A stretch of 64,000 nucleotides of DNA, from NCBI RefSeq assembly GCF_904846615.1, contig NZ_CAJHBK010000001.1:248001-312000 (forward strand), written 5' to 3'. This stretch comes from Psychrobacter sp. JCM 18902 (GTDB lineage Bacteria > Pseudomonadota > Gammaproteobacteria > Pseudomonadales > Moraxellaceae). Position 1 is the stretch's first letter. Each line of letters opens with the position of its first letter. Below, piece by piece: positions 10,377 to 21,400 of the stretch. The notes below the pieces were generated by a model that had not been told where the DNA came from, searched no databases, and was given only the letters and a program-made list of their open reading frames with translations. The translations under genes were made by a program, and so were the position numbers.

Positions 10377-13300
10377 ATGGCAGTCATACATATTGATGGA
10401 ACCACTGTCGAAGTAGATAGCGCAGATAACTTGCTACAAGCCTGCTTATCACTCGGCATTGATGTGCCGTATTTTTGTTATCATCCAGCCCTTGGCTCAG
10501 TAGGGTCGTGCCGCCAGTGCGCGGTCAAGCAATTCCAAAACAAAGAAGATATGGAAGCAGGTCGTGGTCGTCTTGTGATGTCATGTATGGTCGCTCCGGG
10601 CGATGACATGTATATCTCTGTTACTGACGATGAAGCCAAAGCATTCCGCAAGTCGATGGTTGAGCTACTGATGACCAACCATCCACATGACTGTCCAACT
10701 TGCGAAGAGGGTGGACATTGTCATCTGCAAGACATGACCTATATGTCAGGTCATAGCCGTCGTCGTTATCGCTTTACCAAACGCACCCATCATAACCAAG
10801 AGCTTGGCCCATTCATCGCGCATGAGATGAACCGCTGTATCGCTTGCTATCGCTGTGTCCGTTTTTATAAAGACTACGCAGGCGGCGAAGATTTGGGCGT
10901 TTATGGCTCAAATAACCGTGTCTATTTTGGTCGTGATAAAGATGGTCAGTTCGAAAGCGAATTCTCAGGCAACTTAACGGAAGTATGCCCAACGGGTGTC
11001 TTTACCGATAAAACCCACTCTGAGCGTTATAACCGTAAATGGGACATGCAATATGCGCCAAGCATCTGTCATGGTTGCTCAGCAGGTTGTAACATCTCAC
11101 CAGGTGAACGTTATGGTGAATTACGCCGTATTGAAAACCGCTATAACGGTGAAGTAAACCGCTATTTCTTATGTGACCGTGGTCGCTTCGGTTATGGCTA
11201 TGTCAATCGTGAAGATCGTCCAACGCAAGCGCTTGAACGTATCAATGATAAGCATGTCAAAATCAATATTGACTACGCACTCGATGAAACCATCAAACGT
11301 ATCAAAGATAAAAAAGTTATCGGTATTGGTTCACCGCGCGCCAGTCTAGAGACCAACTTTGCACTAAAAAATCTGGTTGGCTTTGATAAGTTTTCAACGG
11401 GTCTCAATCATCAGCAGCAAGCACTGGTCAATAAATGCATCGAAGTATTAAGTACTGATGGCATTTATAACCCAAGCATGACTGATATCGAAAGCTATGA
11501 TGCGGTGTTGGTATTGGGTGAAGATATCACCCAAACCTCATCGCGTGTCGCGTTGTCAGTACGCCAAGCGGCAAAAAACGAAGGCCTGAAAATGGCAGCG
11601 GCATTGCAAACGCAGCCGTGGCTTGCAGAGCCTGTTAAACGTATTGCTCAAGATGCGTTAAGCCCAGTTTATGTCATCGATGTGGTGCAAACTAAGCTAG
11701 AAGACATCAGTAAAGTCAGTGTCGTAGCAACGCCTGAAGACATCACTAAACTTGGCTTTAAAGTGGCTGATGAGATTGTCAATTTCGCTGATGATTTCGC
11801 AGAAATCGCAGACCCACAAGCGGCTGATCAAGATGTCAGTGCTGAGACAGATGGCATGCAAGCATTAGCTAAGCAAATCGCTTATGACTTGATTCAAGCA
11901 GACAAGCCATTGGTCATCTCGGGTAGTAGCTTATCTTCTACGGCTTTGATTGAAGCAGCGGCGCAGATTACTCAAGCATTGACGCAGAAACGCTCAGCCA
12001 TTAAAGCGACTGAACAGCAGCAAGTGGACACGTATAATGCTCAAGTCCGTGATGAGCAAGCGCAAATAGAAGATAAAGAGCTATCTGCCAAGCCAAACAA
12101 ACCTGAAACCGGTGTTGATACAGAAACGCAAGACAATGTAGAACGCGCTCCTGCTAAAAAACTTGAGCTGAAAGAAGTAAACAATAAATATCAGGCACAA
12201 GCAGGTATTTACCTAACGGTTACCGATGCCAATAGCATGGGTGTTTGCATGCTTGGCGGTCAATCAGTCGAAGAGCTACTGGCGACTGATTTTGATGTGG
12301 TGATTGTTGCCGAAAATCAGCTAACAGATGCCATCGATGCCAGTAAGTTGACTCAACTATTAGCCGATAAGACTGTCATTGCCTTAGATCACCAGCTGCT
12401 TGATTGGCATAAAGATGTCGATATCGTATTGCCAGCAGCAAGCTTTGCTGAAGCGGATGGTACGTTGATATCGGCTGAAGGTCGTGCACAGCGCTTCTTC
12501 CAAGTTTACGACAACGAATACTACCATCCAATGAGCAGTATTAAAGAAGGCTGGCGCTGGTTACATGCCGTGCATAGCAGCATCGAAGGTCGTGATGTCG
12601 ATTGGACGCAGCTAGATGACGTCATCAATGCATTAATTGCTACACATCCTAAGCTTGCGGGTATTAAAAATGCTGCTCCTGATGCCGATTACCGTATGAC
12701 TGGTCTGAAGATTGCTCGTCAGCCGCGTCGCTATTCAGGTCGTACCGCTATGCGTGCACCGATATCTGTGCATGAGCCGATGCAGCCAAAAGATTTGGAT
12801 ACTGGCTTAACCTTCTCAATGGAAGGTTATAGTGGTAAAGAAACGCCAAGCTCGATGATTCCTTTTGCCAATGCGGCAGGTTGGAACTCACCACAAGCGT
12901 GGAATAAATACCAAGACAAGGTCGGTGGTCATCTAAAAAATGGCGACCCAGGTGTGCGCATGTTCGATCAGCTAGCACGTTTAGAAACACGTCAATATGT
13001 TGCACCAGATGCTATGTCTGCGAAGACGACGGATATGCAGCAAGGACAAGCCAAACTGGTGCCTATCCATAATATCTATGCCAGCTCTATGATGGCGTCA
13101 CGTAGCCCAGTGGTTGCGGAGCAACTGCCTGTTGCTGCATGGCGTATCGGGATGGATAATGCTAAGGACTGGAACATCGCTAATGGCGATTACTTAGCGA
13201 TTGAAATCGATAAGCAACAAATCACCTTGCCAGTACAGATTGTCGGTTATTTAGCAGAAGGCTGTATCGGTTACCCAGTTGGGCAGGTGAGTATCATTCA

Positions 13301-13433
13301 TCCATCAATGCCAGCGTCGGTTCGCAAAGTGGATGCACCAGTGACGATGATGGGTAGCATGGCTAACGATATGATGAACAATAACGATGCTGCGCAAATG
13401 AACACAGCACCGACCACCACACAGGAGGTGTAA
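10377..13433 (+). CDS. nuoG: NADH-quinone oxidoreductase subunit G
   Basis: The 75-kDa subunit, carrying most of the peripheral-arm iron-sulfur chain. 1018 residues, about 110 longer than E. coli NuoG. Visible clusters: N1b (C34, C45, C48, C70), N5 with its His ligand region [14 protein letters not shown] (C106, C109, C115), N4 (C154, C157, C160, C204) and the off-path N7 (C231, C234, C238, C266). A molybdopterin-oxidoreductase-like fold follows. The extra length is partly a Gln/Glu/Lys-rich insert at about residues 540-610. A strong AAGGAG precedes the ATG. nuoH starts 2 bases after the stop. Confidence 0.96.
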   Translation: MAVIHIDGTTVEVDSADNLLQACLSLGIDVPYFCYHPALGSVGSCRQCAVKQFQNKEDMEAGRGRLVMSCMVAPGDDMYISVTDDEAKAFRKSMVELLMTNHPHDCPTCEEGGHCHLQDMTYMSGHSRRRYRFTKRTHHNQELGPFIAHEMNRCIACYRCVRFYKDYAGGEDLGVYGSNNRVYFGRDKDGQFESEFSGNLTEVCPTGVFTDKTHSERYNRKWDMQYAPSICHGCSAGCNISPGERYGELRRIENRYNGEVNRYFLCDRGRFGYGYVNREDRPTQALERINDKHVKINIDYALDETIKRIKDKKVIGIGSPRASLETNFALKNLVGFDKFSTGLNHQQQALVNKCIEVLSTDGIYNPSMTDIESYDAVLVLGEDITQTSSRVALSVRQAAKNEGLKMAAALQTQPWLAEPVKRIAQDALSPVYVIDVVQTKLEDISKVSVVATPEDITKLGFKVADEIVNFADDFAEIADPQAADQDVSAETDGMQALAKQIAYDLIQADKPLVISGSSLSSTALIEAAAQITQALTQKRSAIKATEQQQVDTYNAQVRDEQAQIEDKELSAKPNKPETGVDTETQDNVERAPAKKLELKEVNNKYQAQAGIYLTVTDANSMGVCMLGGQSVEELLATDFDVVIVAENQLTDAIDASKLTQLLADKTVIALDHQLLDWHKDVDIVLPAASFAEADGTLISAEGRAQRFFQVYDNEYYHPMSSIKEGWRWLHAVHSSIEGRDVDWTQLDDVINALIATHPKLAGIKNAAPDADYRMTGLKIARQPRRYSGRTAMRAPISVHEPMQPKDLDTGLTFSMEGYSGKETPSSMIPFANAAGWNSPQAWNKYQDKVGGHLKNGDPGVRMFDQLARLETRQYVAPDAMSAKTTDMQQGQAKLVPIHNIYASSMMASRSPVVAEQLPVAAWRIGMDNAKDWNIANGDYLAIEIDKQQITLPVQIVGYLAEGCIGYPVGQVSIIHPSMPASVRKVDAPVTMMGSMANDMMNNNDAAQMNTAPTTTQEV

Positions 13434-13434
13434 T

Positions 13435-14478
13435 ATGCAAGTTACCCGTATTATCCCTGATGTGCCAAGCTTATTGGCTGATAGCATGAGCTTTGATGCT
13501 TGGTCCATTTTATTTATGGTCGGGCAATCACTGGTCATCTTCTTGGTCGTGGTTATGGTTGCCGCTATGATGATTGTCTATGAGCGCCGTATGCTAGCTT
13601 TATGGCAGGATCGTTACGGTCCAAACCGCGTCGGACCCTTTGGTTCGTTGCAGCTGGTTGCTGATATGCTCAAAATCTTCTTTAAAGAAGATTGGACGCC
13701 GAACTTTACCGATAAGTTCATGTTTACCTTGGCACCTGCGGTCGCGATGTTTACCGCATTGGCCTCATTTGCCATTATTCCTATCTCGCCAACGCTTGGT
13801 GTTGCTGACTGGGATATCGGTATTCTGTTCTTCTTTGCGATGGCAGGTATTGCCGTCTATGCAGTCATGTTCGGTGGCTGGGCATCAGCGAATAAATTCT
13901 CACTACTCGGCGGGCTACGTTCAGCAGCACAAACGATCAGTTATGAAGTCTTCTTGGGCTTATCGCTAATGGGTGTGGTCGCATTGACCGGCTCATTTAA
14001 CTTGCGTGCTATTGTTGAAGCGCAAATCGACGGCTGGTATATCATTCCGCAGTTTTTTGGCTTTTTGACCTTTGTCGTTGCTGGTGTTGCAGTCACCCAT
14101 AGACATCCATTTGATCAGCCAGAAGCAGAGCAAGAGCTGGCTGAAGGCTATCATGTTGAATATTCTGGCATGAAGTTCGGTATGTTTTTTATTGGCGAAT
14201 ATGTCAACGTTGTACTGATTTCTGCCTTGATGACTTGCCTATTTTTTGGCGGTTGGTTGGCACCTTTTAATTTAGATATTCCGTTTATTCCACCAGCTTT
14301 TTGGTTCATGATTAAAACGCTGTTCTTTATGACCATGTTTATTTTGGCTCGAGGCTCACTCATGCGTCCGCGTTATGATCAAGTGATGAACTTTGGCTGG
14401 AAAGTTTGTCTGCCAGTAACGCTGATTAATCTGTTGGTTACTGCTGCGGTCATTTTGATCTTTTCCCCAACGTTATAG
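13435..14478 (+). CDS. nuoH: NADH-quinone oxidoreductase subunit H
   Basis: Membrane subunit joining the peripheral arm to the proton-pumping arm and forming part of the quinone channel. 347 residues with about eight or nine helices. Family patterns seen are [20 protein letters not shown] in the first loop and the acidic loop [20 protein letters not shown] facing the quinone cavity. Start ATG 13435 lies almost against the nuoG stop, and the GGAGG within the nuoG end serves as ribosome site. Confidence 0.97.
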   Translation: MQVTRIIPDVPSLLADSMSFDAWSILFMVGQSLVIFLVVVMVAAMMIVYERRMLALWQDRYGPNRVGPFGSLQLVADMLKIFFKEDWTPNFTDKFMFTLAPAVAMFTALASFAIIPISPTLGVADWDIGILFFFAMAGIAVYAVMFGGWASANKFSLLGGLRSAAQTISYEVFLGLSLMGVVALTGSFNLRAIVEAQIDGWYIIPQFFGFLTFVVAGVAVTHRHPFDQPEAEQELAEGYHVEYSGMKFGMFFIGEYVNVVLISALMTCLFFGGWLAPFNLDIPFIPPAFWFMIKTLFFMTMFILARGSLMRPRYDQVMNFGWKVCLPVTLINLLVTAAVILIFSPTL

Positions 14479-14546
14479 TCATCACTAGTAGCCATTACTA
14501 GCCATCATTGATGAACTAGGGTAAAGCTGATAAGGATAATAATCCC

Positions 14547-15095
14547 ATGTTTACTACCATAAAAAAGACCGTCATTGGACTATTTACCATTGTCCGCAGC
14601 ATGTGGATGGTCAATAGTCATGCGCTCAGACCGCGTGACACCATCCTTTATCCTGAGGTGCCGGTACCTGTGCCGCCGCGTTTTCGTGGACGTATTGTCC
14701 TAACGCGTGACCCTGATGGAGACGAGCGCTGTGTGGCTTGTAACTTGTGTGCGGTGGCATGCCCGGTAGGGTGTATCTCCTTACAAAAAGCGGAACGTGA
14801 AGACGGTCGTTGGTATCCAGAGTTTTTTCGAATTAACTTTTCGCGCTGTATTTTTTGTGGCTTGTGTGAAGAGGCGTGTCCAACGACAGCCATTCAAATG
14901 ACGCCTGACTTTGAGTTGGGTGAATATAAGCGCCAAGACTTGGTCTATGAAAAAGAGCATTTGCTCATTTCAGGGCCGGGTAAATATCCTGATTATAACT
15001 ATTATCGTGTGACGGGTATGGCGGTAGCGGACAAACCAAAAGGCGCAGCACAAAACGAAGCTGCACCGATTGATCTAAGGAGCTTGCTACCATGA
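14547..15095 (+). CDS. nuoI: NADH-quinone oxidoreductase subunit I
   Basis: The 23-kDa ferredoxin-like subunit with clusters N6a and N6b that passes electrons to N2 in NuoB. 182 residues with an amphipathic N-terminus and two ferredoxin motifs: C62, C65, C68, C72 ([12 protein letters not shown]) and C101, C104, C107, C111 ([12 protein letters not shown]). The stop overlaps the nuoJ start by 4 bases. The C-terminal 25 residues are a variable tail. Confidence 0.97.
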   Translation: MFTTIKKTVIGLFTIVRSMWMVNSHALRPRDTILYPEVPVPVPPRFRGRIVLTRDPDGDERCVACNLCAVACPVGCISLQKAEREDGRWYPEFFRINFSRCIFCGLCEEACPTTAIQMTPDFELGEYKRQDLVYEKEHLLISGPGKYPDYNYYRVTGMAVADKPKGAAQNEAAPIDLRSLLP

Positions 15096-15838
15096 TGAAT
15101 ATTTTGAACCATCCTGAACTGGCTGGGTTTTATTCGCTTGCAGCAGTGGCCATATTTGCCAGTCTGCGCGTCGTGACTCAAGCCAATCCAGTGCATGCTA
15201 TTTTATCGATGATTGTGTCATTACTGGCAATCGCAGGGATATTTTTTGTACTAGGCGCGCCATTTGCTGGTGCGTTAGAGATAGTCGTCTATGCCGGTGC
15301 TATTATGGTGCTATTTGTCTTTGTTATTATGATGCTGAACTTGGGTATGAGCAATGATGAGCGTGAAGAGCGCTGGCTTGATGCGGGCACTTGGGCGCTA
15401 CCGACAGGGTTAACGATTATTATCGCGGTTGTGCTGTATGCGATGATTGGTATGGGTCATGACGAAGCGGCAATGATTGGTGGCTCGACAATATCTGCCA
15501 AAGCAGTCGGTACGGTGCTATTTACTAAATATGTGATGTTGATAGAAGTGGCGGCATTGCTACTGTTGGCAGCCTTGGTCGCCGCTTATCATTTGGGTAA
15601 AGAGTCTATCGCTGATGAGGTTACTGTTAATGTAAACCACAGTAATGATAGTCAAGTATCTAATGCTAATGTCGCGAGTATCAAACACTACGATGATCAC
15701 GGCATGCCTATAGATGCTGACGCGGCGAAAATGGCAGAACCTTACGAATATAAAGATGTTGACCCGCATGACTATGTAAGTATGAATGCAGGTACGCAGC
15801 TGGGTGTGAATAAAGTCACGCGCAAGGAGTCAGACTAA
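15092..15838 (+). CDS. nuoJ: NADH-quinone oxidoreductase subunit J
   Basis: Membrane-arm subunit with about five helices; the third carries the conserved Tyr/Gly-rich segment [19 protein letters not shown], which rotates during turnover in known structures. 248 residues, against about 184 in E. coli. The excess is a hydrophilic tail from about residue 172, rich in Asp, Asn and His and ending in KVTRKESD. It overlaps nuoI by 4 bases and nuoK by 1 base (TAATG). Confidence 0.95.
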   Translation: MMNILNHPELAGFYSLAAVAIFASLRVVTQANPVHAILSMIVSLLAIAGIFFVLGAPFAGALEIVVYAGAIMVLFVFVIMMLNLGMSNDEREERWLDAGTWALPTGLTIIIAVVLYAMIGMGHDEAAMIGGSTISAKAVGTVLFTKYVMLIEVAALLLLAALVAAYHLGKESIADEVTVNVNHSNDSQVSNANVASIKHYDDHGMPIDADAAKMAEPYEYKDVDPHDYVSMNAGTQLGVNKVTRKESD

Positions 15839-16245
15839 TGGTACTAGCAGCGAGCGTGGCACAAGATGTGTCAAACGTGCCGTTTGCCCACGAGGTAGCA
15901 GGCTTAGTACAGCCAGTTGCTGAGGCGCAGAATGTACTGGGCATGATACCCATGAGCCATGGACTGATTTTGGCAGGTATCTTATTTGCCATTGGTCTGT
16001 GCGGCGTCATGGTACGACGTAATTTCCTATTTATGCTAATGAGCCTTGAGATCATGATGAATGCAACAGCATTAGCATTTGTGGTGGCAGGTAGTCGTTG
16101 GGTCGATCCAGATGGACAGATTATGTTTATCTTTATTTTGACCTTGGCAGCAGCAGAGGCCGCCATTGGTTTGGCAATATTATTGCGGTTTTATCATCAG
16201 CGTGGGCATCTCGATGTCGATAGCGCCAATGAGATGAAAGGATGA
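15838..16245 (+). CDS. nuoK: NADH-quinone oxidoreductase subunit K, N-terminally extended
   Basis: Three-helix membrane subunit with the paired glutamates used in proton transfer ([12 protein letters not shown] region). The core from [12 protein letters not shown] aligns with the usual 100-residue NuoK, but an upstream ATG adds 35 residues. I chose ATG 15838 because AAGGAG sits 8 bases before it, whereas the internal ATG at 15943 has no good ribosome site. The extension is mostly polar or amphipathic (residues 1-33). If the internal start were used the protein would be 100 residues. Confidence 0.9.
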   Translation: MVLAASVAQDVSNVPFAHEVAGLVQPVAEAQNVLGMIPMSHGLILAGILFAIGLCGVMVRRNFLFMLMSLEIMMNATALAFVVAGSRWVDPDGQIMFIFILTLAAAEAAIGLAILLRFYHQRGHLDVDSANEMKG

Positions 16246-16249
16246 TGTC

Positions 16250-18124
16250 ATGAGTTTATTACCATTAACCTTTATATTCCCGCTCGTTGGCTTTTTGATT
16301 TTAGCCTTTATGCGCGACAAGCTAACAGAGCAGGTGGCAGCGATTGTCGGTGTCGGTAGTATGCTGTTATCAGCACTATGCACGTTAATCGTTAGTTATA
16401 CTTTTTTAACCAATAATCCAGCAGGAACAGTCATAGAGATTCCGCTTTGGACATGGTTCCAAGTCGGAGATTTTGCCCCAAGTTTCGGTCTGAGCTTTGA
16501 TGGTTTGGCACTGACGATGACGGGTGTCATCACTGGGATTGGCTTTTTAATCCATCTCTTTGCCGCTTGGTATATGAAAGGTGACACTGGCTTTGCCCGC
16601 TTCTTTAGCTATATGAATTTGTTTGTCGCCAGCATGCTGTTGCTAGTCTTGGCAGATAACTTGTTCTTGCTTTATCTTGGCTGGGAAGGCGTTGGTATCT
16701 GTTCGTACTTACTGATCGGTTTTTATTACCATGACCGCGCCAATGGTCTTGCAGCGATGAAAGCCTTTACGGTGACGCGCGTGGGTGATGTATTCTTAGC
16801 CTTCGGTCTGTTTTTATTATTCCGTGAATTTGGTACGCTTAATATTCAAGAAATTATTACTCGTGCACCAGAAGTGTTTGATATCAACAATCCAACGATG
16901 ATGTTGACCACCATGATGTTGGTTGGCGGCGCGATGGGTAAATCAGCGCAGCTGCCATTACATACATGGCTTGCTGATGCGATGGCAGGTCCGACGCCAG
17001 TATCAGCGCTTATTCACGCGGCAACGATGGTCACGGCAGGTGTTTATTTAATCGCTCGCTTACATCCATTGTTTGAGCTGACCCCTGGTATTTTATTATA
17101 TTGGGTCGGCGGCGTAGGGGCGTTGACGTTGGTCGTTGCTGGATTCTGTGCACTGGCACAAACCGACATCAAACGTATTCTTGCTTATTCAACGATGAGC
17201 CAAATCGGCTATATGTTCTTAGCACTCGGCGTTGGCGCGTGGCAAGGCGCAATCTTCCATTTGATGACTCATGCTTTCTTTAAAGCCCTGTTATTCTTAT
17301 CATCAGGTGCCGTCATCCTTGCGGTACATCATGAGCAAAACATCTTTAAGATGGGCGGTCTACGTAAAAAGATACCGTTGGTATTTTGGTGCTATATCGT
17401 TGGTGGCGGTGCATTGGCAGCTATACCCTGGGTCACGGTCGGTTTTTACTCTAAAGAAGCGATTCTTTGGGAGAGTTATGCAACTGGTCACATGGTTTTA
17501 TTCTATATGGGTGTATTCGGTGCTTTCTTAACCGCGCTTTATACCTTCCGTATGATTTGGATTATCTTCTTTGGTGAAGAAAAGACCCATGCTCATAAAT
17601 TATCTGGTGTGTCATATTGGCTGCCACTTAGTGTGTTGCTCGTATTATCAACGGCAGTGGGTGCATTTATCACTCCGCCATTACAAGGCGTCTTGCCAGA
17701 GAGTGTTGGGCATTTATTGGAAGTCGCTGGTCAAGCGCATGGTAAGCATACGGCTGAGTTTATCGCCATGGGTGCGATGCTGGCTGGTCTAATAATAGCG
17801 GCGCTATTATATGTGGTGGATAAAGGTCGCATGCTCACCCGCTTTAAGCGCTCACGTGTTGGTGGGGCGCTATATCACTGGTGTTATCATGGTCTAGGTT
17901 TTGATGCGCTATACGATGTAATTTTTATAAAACCCTTTTTGTTCATCGGCCGCTTATTTAAAGCCGACCCTATCGATAAAGCGTGGCTCGTCTTGCCTAA
18001 GCTGGCATCTGCTGGTAATAAGGTATTGTCTGCGACGCAAACTGGGTCACTTCGAGGTTACGCTGCAAGCTTTGGCTTGGGCATGGCTGTATTACTAGTG
18101 CTGGTAATGATGACGGTGGTATAA
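16250..18124 (+). CDS. nuoL: NADH-quinone oxidoreductase subunit L
   Basis: The distal antiporter-like proton pump of complex I with the long lateral helix at its C-terminus. 624 residues, normal for the family. Recognisable segments include LYLGWEGVGICSYLLIGFYY, the core PLHTWLADAMAGPTPVSALIHAATMV and the lysine-containing LAYSTMSQIGYM. It starts 4 bases after nuoK and is followed by nuoM after 1 base, so L, M and N are a compact block. Confidence 0.97.
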   Translation: MSLLPLTFIFPLVGFLILAFMRDKLTEQVAAIVGVGSMLLSALCTLIVSYTFLTNNPAGTVIEIPLWTWFQVGDFAPSFGLSFDGLALTMTGVITGIGFLIHLFAAWYMKGDTGFARFFSYMNLFVASMLLLVLADNLFLLYLGWEGVGICSYLLIGFYYHDRANGLAAMKAFTVTRVGDVFLAFGLFLLFREFGTLNIQEIITRAPEVFDINNPTMMLTTMMLVGGAMGKSAQLPLHTWLADAMAGPTPVSALIHAATMVTAGVYLIARLHPLFELTPGILLYWVGGVGALTLVVAGFCALAQTDIKRILAYSTMSQIGYMFLALGVGAWQGAIFHLMTHAFFKALLFLSSGAVILAVHHEQNIFKMGGLRKKIPLVFWCYIVGGGALAAIPWVTVGFYSKEAILWESYATGHMVLFYMGVFGAFLTALYTFRMIWIIFFGEEKTHAHKLSGVSYWLPLSVLLVLSTAVGAFITPPLQGVLPESVGHLLEVAGQAHGKHTAEFIAMGAMLAGLIIAALLYVVDKGRMLTRFKRSRVGGALYHWCYHGLGFDALYDVIFIKPFLFIGRLFKADPIDKAWLVLPKLASAGNKVLSATQTGSLRGYAASFGLGMAVLLVLVMMTVV

Positions 18125-18125
18125 G

Positions 18126-19751
18126 ATGATTGAGTTACAACAAACGTGGATGCTACCAGCATTAATTGCAATTCCCTTTATTGCGGGATTGCTATGTTGG
18201 TTGGTCGAGCGCTTTAATAAACGTCTGCCGCGCTGGATTGCTCTAATCGGTATGACGTTGACCTTTGTATTGTCGCTAGTGATGTGGCAATACGGCGACT
18301 TTAGTGGCATGAGTAAGCAAGTGATTGCGCCAGACGCTGCTGTGCCTTGGGTCGCTGAATTTAGTGTGCCATGGATACCGAGCTTTGGTATTAGCTTCCA
18401 TTTAGCGATGGATGGCTTGTCACTGATGATGGTGGCGTTGACAGGATTGCTCGGTATTGCCGCAGTAGCTTGTTCGTGGAATGAGATTCAGCGTCGAGTC
18501 GGCTTTTTCCATCTCAACCTTTTGTGGAGTTTGGGCGGCGTCATTGGTGTGTTCTTAGCCATTGATCTGTTCTTGTTCTTCTTCTTTTGGGAGATGATGC
18601 TGGTTCCTATCTACTTCTTGATCGCTATTTGGGGTCATGATGTGGTTGGCAAAACCAAGGAATACGCAGCGACTAAGTTCTTTATTTATACCCAAGCGTC
18701 TGGGCTTATTATGCTGGTCGGTATTTTGATATTGGTCATTATCAGCTACGCTCAAAAAGGGGTGGTGAGCTTTAATTATAATGATTTGCTCGGTACGTCA
18801 CTTGGTGGCTGGGAATATCCGATCATGCTGTGCTTCTTTATTGGCTTTGCGGTTAAGTTGCCGATTATTCCGTTCCATGGCTGGTTGCCAGATGCGCATG
18901 CGCAAGCACCAACGGCAGGTTCGGTGGATTTGGCAGGGGTGCTCATTAAGACGGCTGCTTATGGTTTGATTCGCTTCGTCTTGCCATTATTTCCAGCAGC
19001 ATCACAAGATTTTGCGCCGATTGCGATGACCTTGGGTACGATTGGTATCTTCTATGGTGCATGGCTCGCCTTTATGCAGACCGATATGAAGCGTTTGCTC
19101 GCTTATACCAGTATCTCGCACATGGGCTTTGTCGTATTGGCAATTTATGCTGGAACCTTACTCAGCTTGCAAGGTCTGATGATTCAGATGTTAGCGCATG
19201 GCTTAAGCTCAGCAGCGCTATTCATCATGGCAGGACAGTTATATGAGCGTCTACATACGCGCGATCTAACCTTGATGGGTGGTATGTGGGGTCAGTTCCG
19301 TTACTACGCACCGATACTGATGTTCTTCTGTGCGGCATTGCTCGGTATTCCGGGGACAGGTAACTTCATTGGCGAGTTCATGATTTTATTTGGTGCTTTT
19401 GCTCAGTATCCAGTATTTGTGGTCTTTGCAACATTCAGTCTGGTACTAGCAGGGCTATACTCGCTTATTTTGATTCACCGTGCATTATTTGGCAAAAACA
19501 ACATCGAAGCAGTCGCCATGCAAGAAACCAAAGCACATGGTTTGCCTACGCGTCCATTAAAAGATTTGGGTAAGCGTGAGTTGTCATTGTTATTGATGCT
19601 CGCTGCAGGCTTGGTATGGCTTGGTCTATATCCACAGCCGTTCCTTGATACCTCAAGTCATGCGATGCAGTGGATCAATAACGCTTATATATACAGTCAA
19701 GTCACACAAGTAGATGCGTCGCAACTGCTTGATGCAATGGAGGCACGTTAA
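18126..19751 (+). CDS. nuoM: NADH-quinone oxidoreductase subunit M
   Basis: Second antiporter-like proton-pumping subunit. 541 residues with about 14 helices. Family segments: FFFWEMMLVPIYFLIAIWG (helix with the conserved Glu), PFHGWLPDAHAQAPTAGSV and LAYTSISHMGFV. Start ATG 18126 follows the nuoL stop by one base; its ribosome site lies inside the end of nuoL. nuoN begins 3 bases after its stop. Confidence 0.97.
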   Translation: MIELQQTWMLPALIAIPFIAGLLCWLVERFNKRLPRWIALIGMTLTFVLSLVMWQYGDFSGMSKQVIAPDAAVPWVAEFSVPWIPSFGISFHLAMDGLSLMMVALTGLLGIAAVACSWNEIQRRVGFFHLNLLWSLGGVIGVFLAIDLFLFFFFWEMMLVPIYFLIAIWGHDVVGKTKEYAATKFFIYTQASGLIMLVGILILVIISYAQKGVVSFNYNDLLGTSLGGWEYPIMLCFFIGFAVKLPIIPFHGWLPDAHAQAPTAGSVDLAGVLIKTAAYGLIRFVLPLFPAASQDFAPIAMTLGTIGIFYGAWLAFMQTDMKRLLAYTSISHMGFVVLAIYAGTLLSLQGLMIQMLAHGLSSAALFIMAGQLYERLHTRDLTLMGGMWGQFRYYAPILMFFCAALLGIPGTGNFIGEFMILFGAFAQYPVFVVFATFSLVLAGLYSLILIHRALFGKNNIEAVAMQETKAHGLPTRPLKDLGKRELSLLLMLAAGLVWLGLYPQPFLDTSSHAMQWINNAYIYSQVTQVDASQLLDAMEAR

Positions 19752-19754
19752 GTC

Positions 19755-21233
19755 ATGAATGATATTACGATGAATGATTTGATGGGGTTATTGCCTTATG
19801 CGCCAATCATTGCCGTCGTTATTACGGTATTGGTGGTCATGATTGCCATCGCAATTAAACGCTCACATATGGTGACTGGTACGATGACGGTCGTCGGCTT
19901 AAATATTGGTCTGTTTACCCTCATTGGGCAAATGACAGGGATTGTGAATAGCGGTACTCTCATACCAAACGCTGAGCAGTTATTCGTTATTGATAACTTT
20001 GCTCAGTTTAATATGGTGATTATTTTTATCTGTGCATTGGCTTGTTGTACGCTCTCTTATGCGTATTTGGCAAATCTCAAGGATAATAAAGAAGAGCTGT
20101 ATTTGCTCATGTTGCTATCGACGATTGGTGCTTTACTGATGGTCAGTGCTCAGCATTTAGCGTCATTCTTTATGAGCTTAGAGATGCTGTCTATACCGCT
20201 ATACGGTATGCTGTCATATACCTATATGCGCAACCGCTCGCTAGAGTCTGGGCTGAAATACTTGGTGCTGTCAGCGACGGCATCGGCGACATTGCTCATG
20301 GGTATGGCATTTATCTATGCCGAAGTAGGCTCGCTCGCCTTTAAGCCAATCAGTATGGTATTGGGTGATGTTTTTGAGTCGCCACTTCTGATACTTGGTG
20401 CGGCGATGATGATGTTCGGTATCGCCTTCAAACTCTCTGCTGCGCCGTTTCATATGTGGACACCAGATGTTTACGAAGGCGCTCCAGCACCAATTGCTAC
20501 CTTTTTAGCATCGGTATCAAAAGTAGCTATGATGGGCTTAGCGGTTCGTTTCTTAATCGATACGTCTTTATTGGCCTTACCCTCGGTACAGATGCTGCTC
20601 ATGGTCATGGCAACTCTATCTATCTTAGTCGGTAACTTATTGGCAGTACGTCAAACCAGCCTAAAACGCCTATTGGGTTATTCATCCATTGCTCATATGG
20701 GTTACGTGTTGATTGTCATCGTCAGTATCGGCGCGGCAGCGGATAGTATCTCTAGTATGTATATGGCGGTTTATGCCTTGACCTCTATCGGTGCCTTTGG
20801 CGTCGTAACCTTGATGTCGAGCCCTTATCGCTTGTCTGGTGAAGCTGATGAGCTAACCCATTATCAAGGTCTATTTTGGCGTCGTCCTGTATTAACAGCG
20901 GTAATGACTATCATGATGTTGTCATTGGCAGGTATTCCGTTGACCGCAGGCTTTATTACCAAGCTATTTGCGATATTGGCAGCGGTACAGGGCACCAATT
21001 GGTTCTTGGCAGCGATGATTATTTTGGGCAGCTCTATTGGTCTATTCTATTACTTGCGCGTGATGCTTACACTCTTTAAGCGTCCAAAACAGTTCATTGA
21101 GTTTGACGTTTCAGGGCAGTGGGCTATCCGTACCGGAGGGATCATGGTTATCGCGGTAACCGCGATGATTATCTTCTTTGGTGTCTTGCCAAACAGTATG
21201 ATCGAATGGGCAAGTCTAGCGCGTATTTGGTAA
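19755..21233 (+). CDS. nuoN: NADH-quinone oxidoreductase subunit N
   Basis: Third antiporter-like subunit, nearest the quinone end, and last gene of the operon. 492 residues. It shows FFMSLEMLSIPLYGMLSYTY, APFHMWTPDVYEGAPAP and LLGYSSIAHMGYV, all typical of NuoN. A hydrophilic 10-residue N-terminus precedes the first helix; ATG at 19770 is an alternative. A hairpin terminator follows about 65 bases after the stop. Confidence 0.97.
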   Translation: MNDITMNDLMGLLPYAPIIAVVITVLVVMIAIAIKRSHMVTGTMTVVGLNIGLFTLIGQMTGIVNSGTLIPNAEQLFVIDNFAQFNMVIIFICALACCTLSYAYLANLKDNKEELYLLMLLSTIGALLMVSAQHLASFFMSLEMLSIPLYGMLSYTYMRNRSLESGLKYLVLSATASATLLMGMAFIYAEVGSLAFKPISMVLGDVFESPLLILGAAMMMFGIAFKLSAAPFHMWTPDVYEGAPAPIATFLASVSKVAMMGLAVRFLIDTSLLALPSVQMLLMVMATLSILVGNLLAVRQTSLKRLLGYSSIAHMGYVLIVIVSIGAAADSISSMYMAVYALTSIGAFGVVTLMSSPYRLSGEADELTHYQGLFWRRPVLTAVMTIMMLSLAGIPLTAGFITKLFAILAAVQGTNWFLAAMIILGSSIGLFYYLRVMLTLFKRPKQFIEFDVSGQWAIRTGGIMVIAVTAMIIFFGVLPNSMIEWASLARIW

Positions 21234-21300
21234 ATAGCAAAAGGGTAAGTAGGGGTATACTGATACCGCTGCTTATCTGTTATTACGGTCAGAAACCCAA

Positions 21301-21338
21301 GATGCGCCAGCTTTGTGATAAGCTTGGCGCATCTTTTA
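21301..21338 (+). terminator. Intrinsic terminator of the nuo operon
   Basis: Inverted repeat GATGCGCC-AGCTT ... AAGCTTGGCGCATC with one bulged base and a short loop, followed by TTTTATTTT. It lies 67 bases after nuoN and before fpr, marking the operon end. Confidence 0.85.
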
Positions 21339-21400
21339 TTTTGTGTCGTTCGAAGTTTTGATAAAAATAATGATTACTAAAAAGTGAGTCGATAATTCTT

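Noticed and set aside
21119..21361. An 80-codon frame across the end of nuoN
   Set aside because: It overlaps nuoN in another frame and runs through the terminator; no support as a gene.
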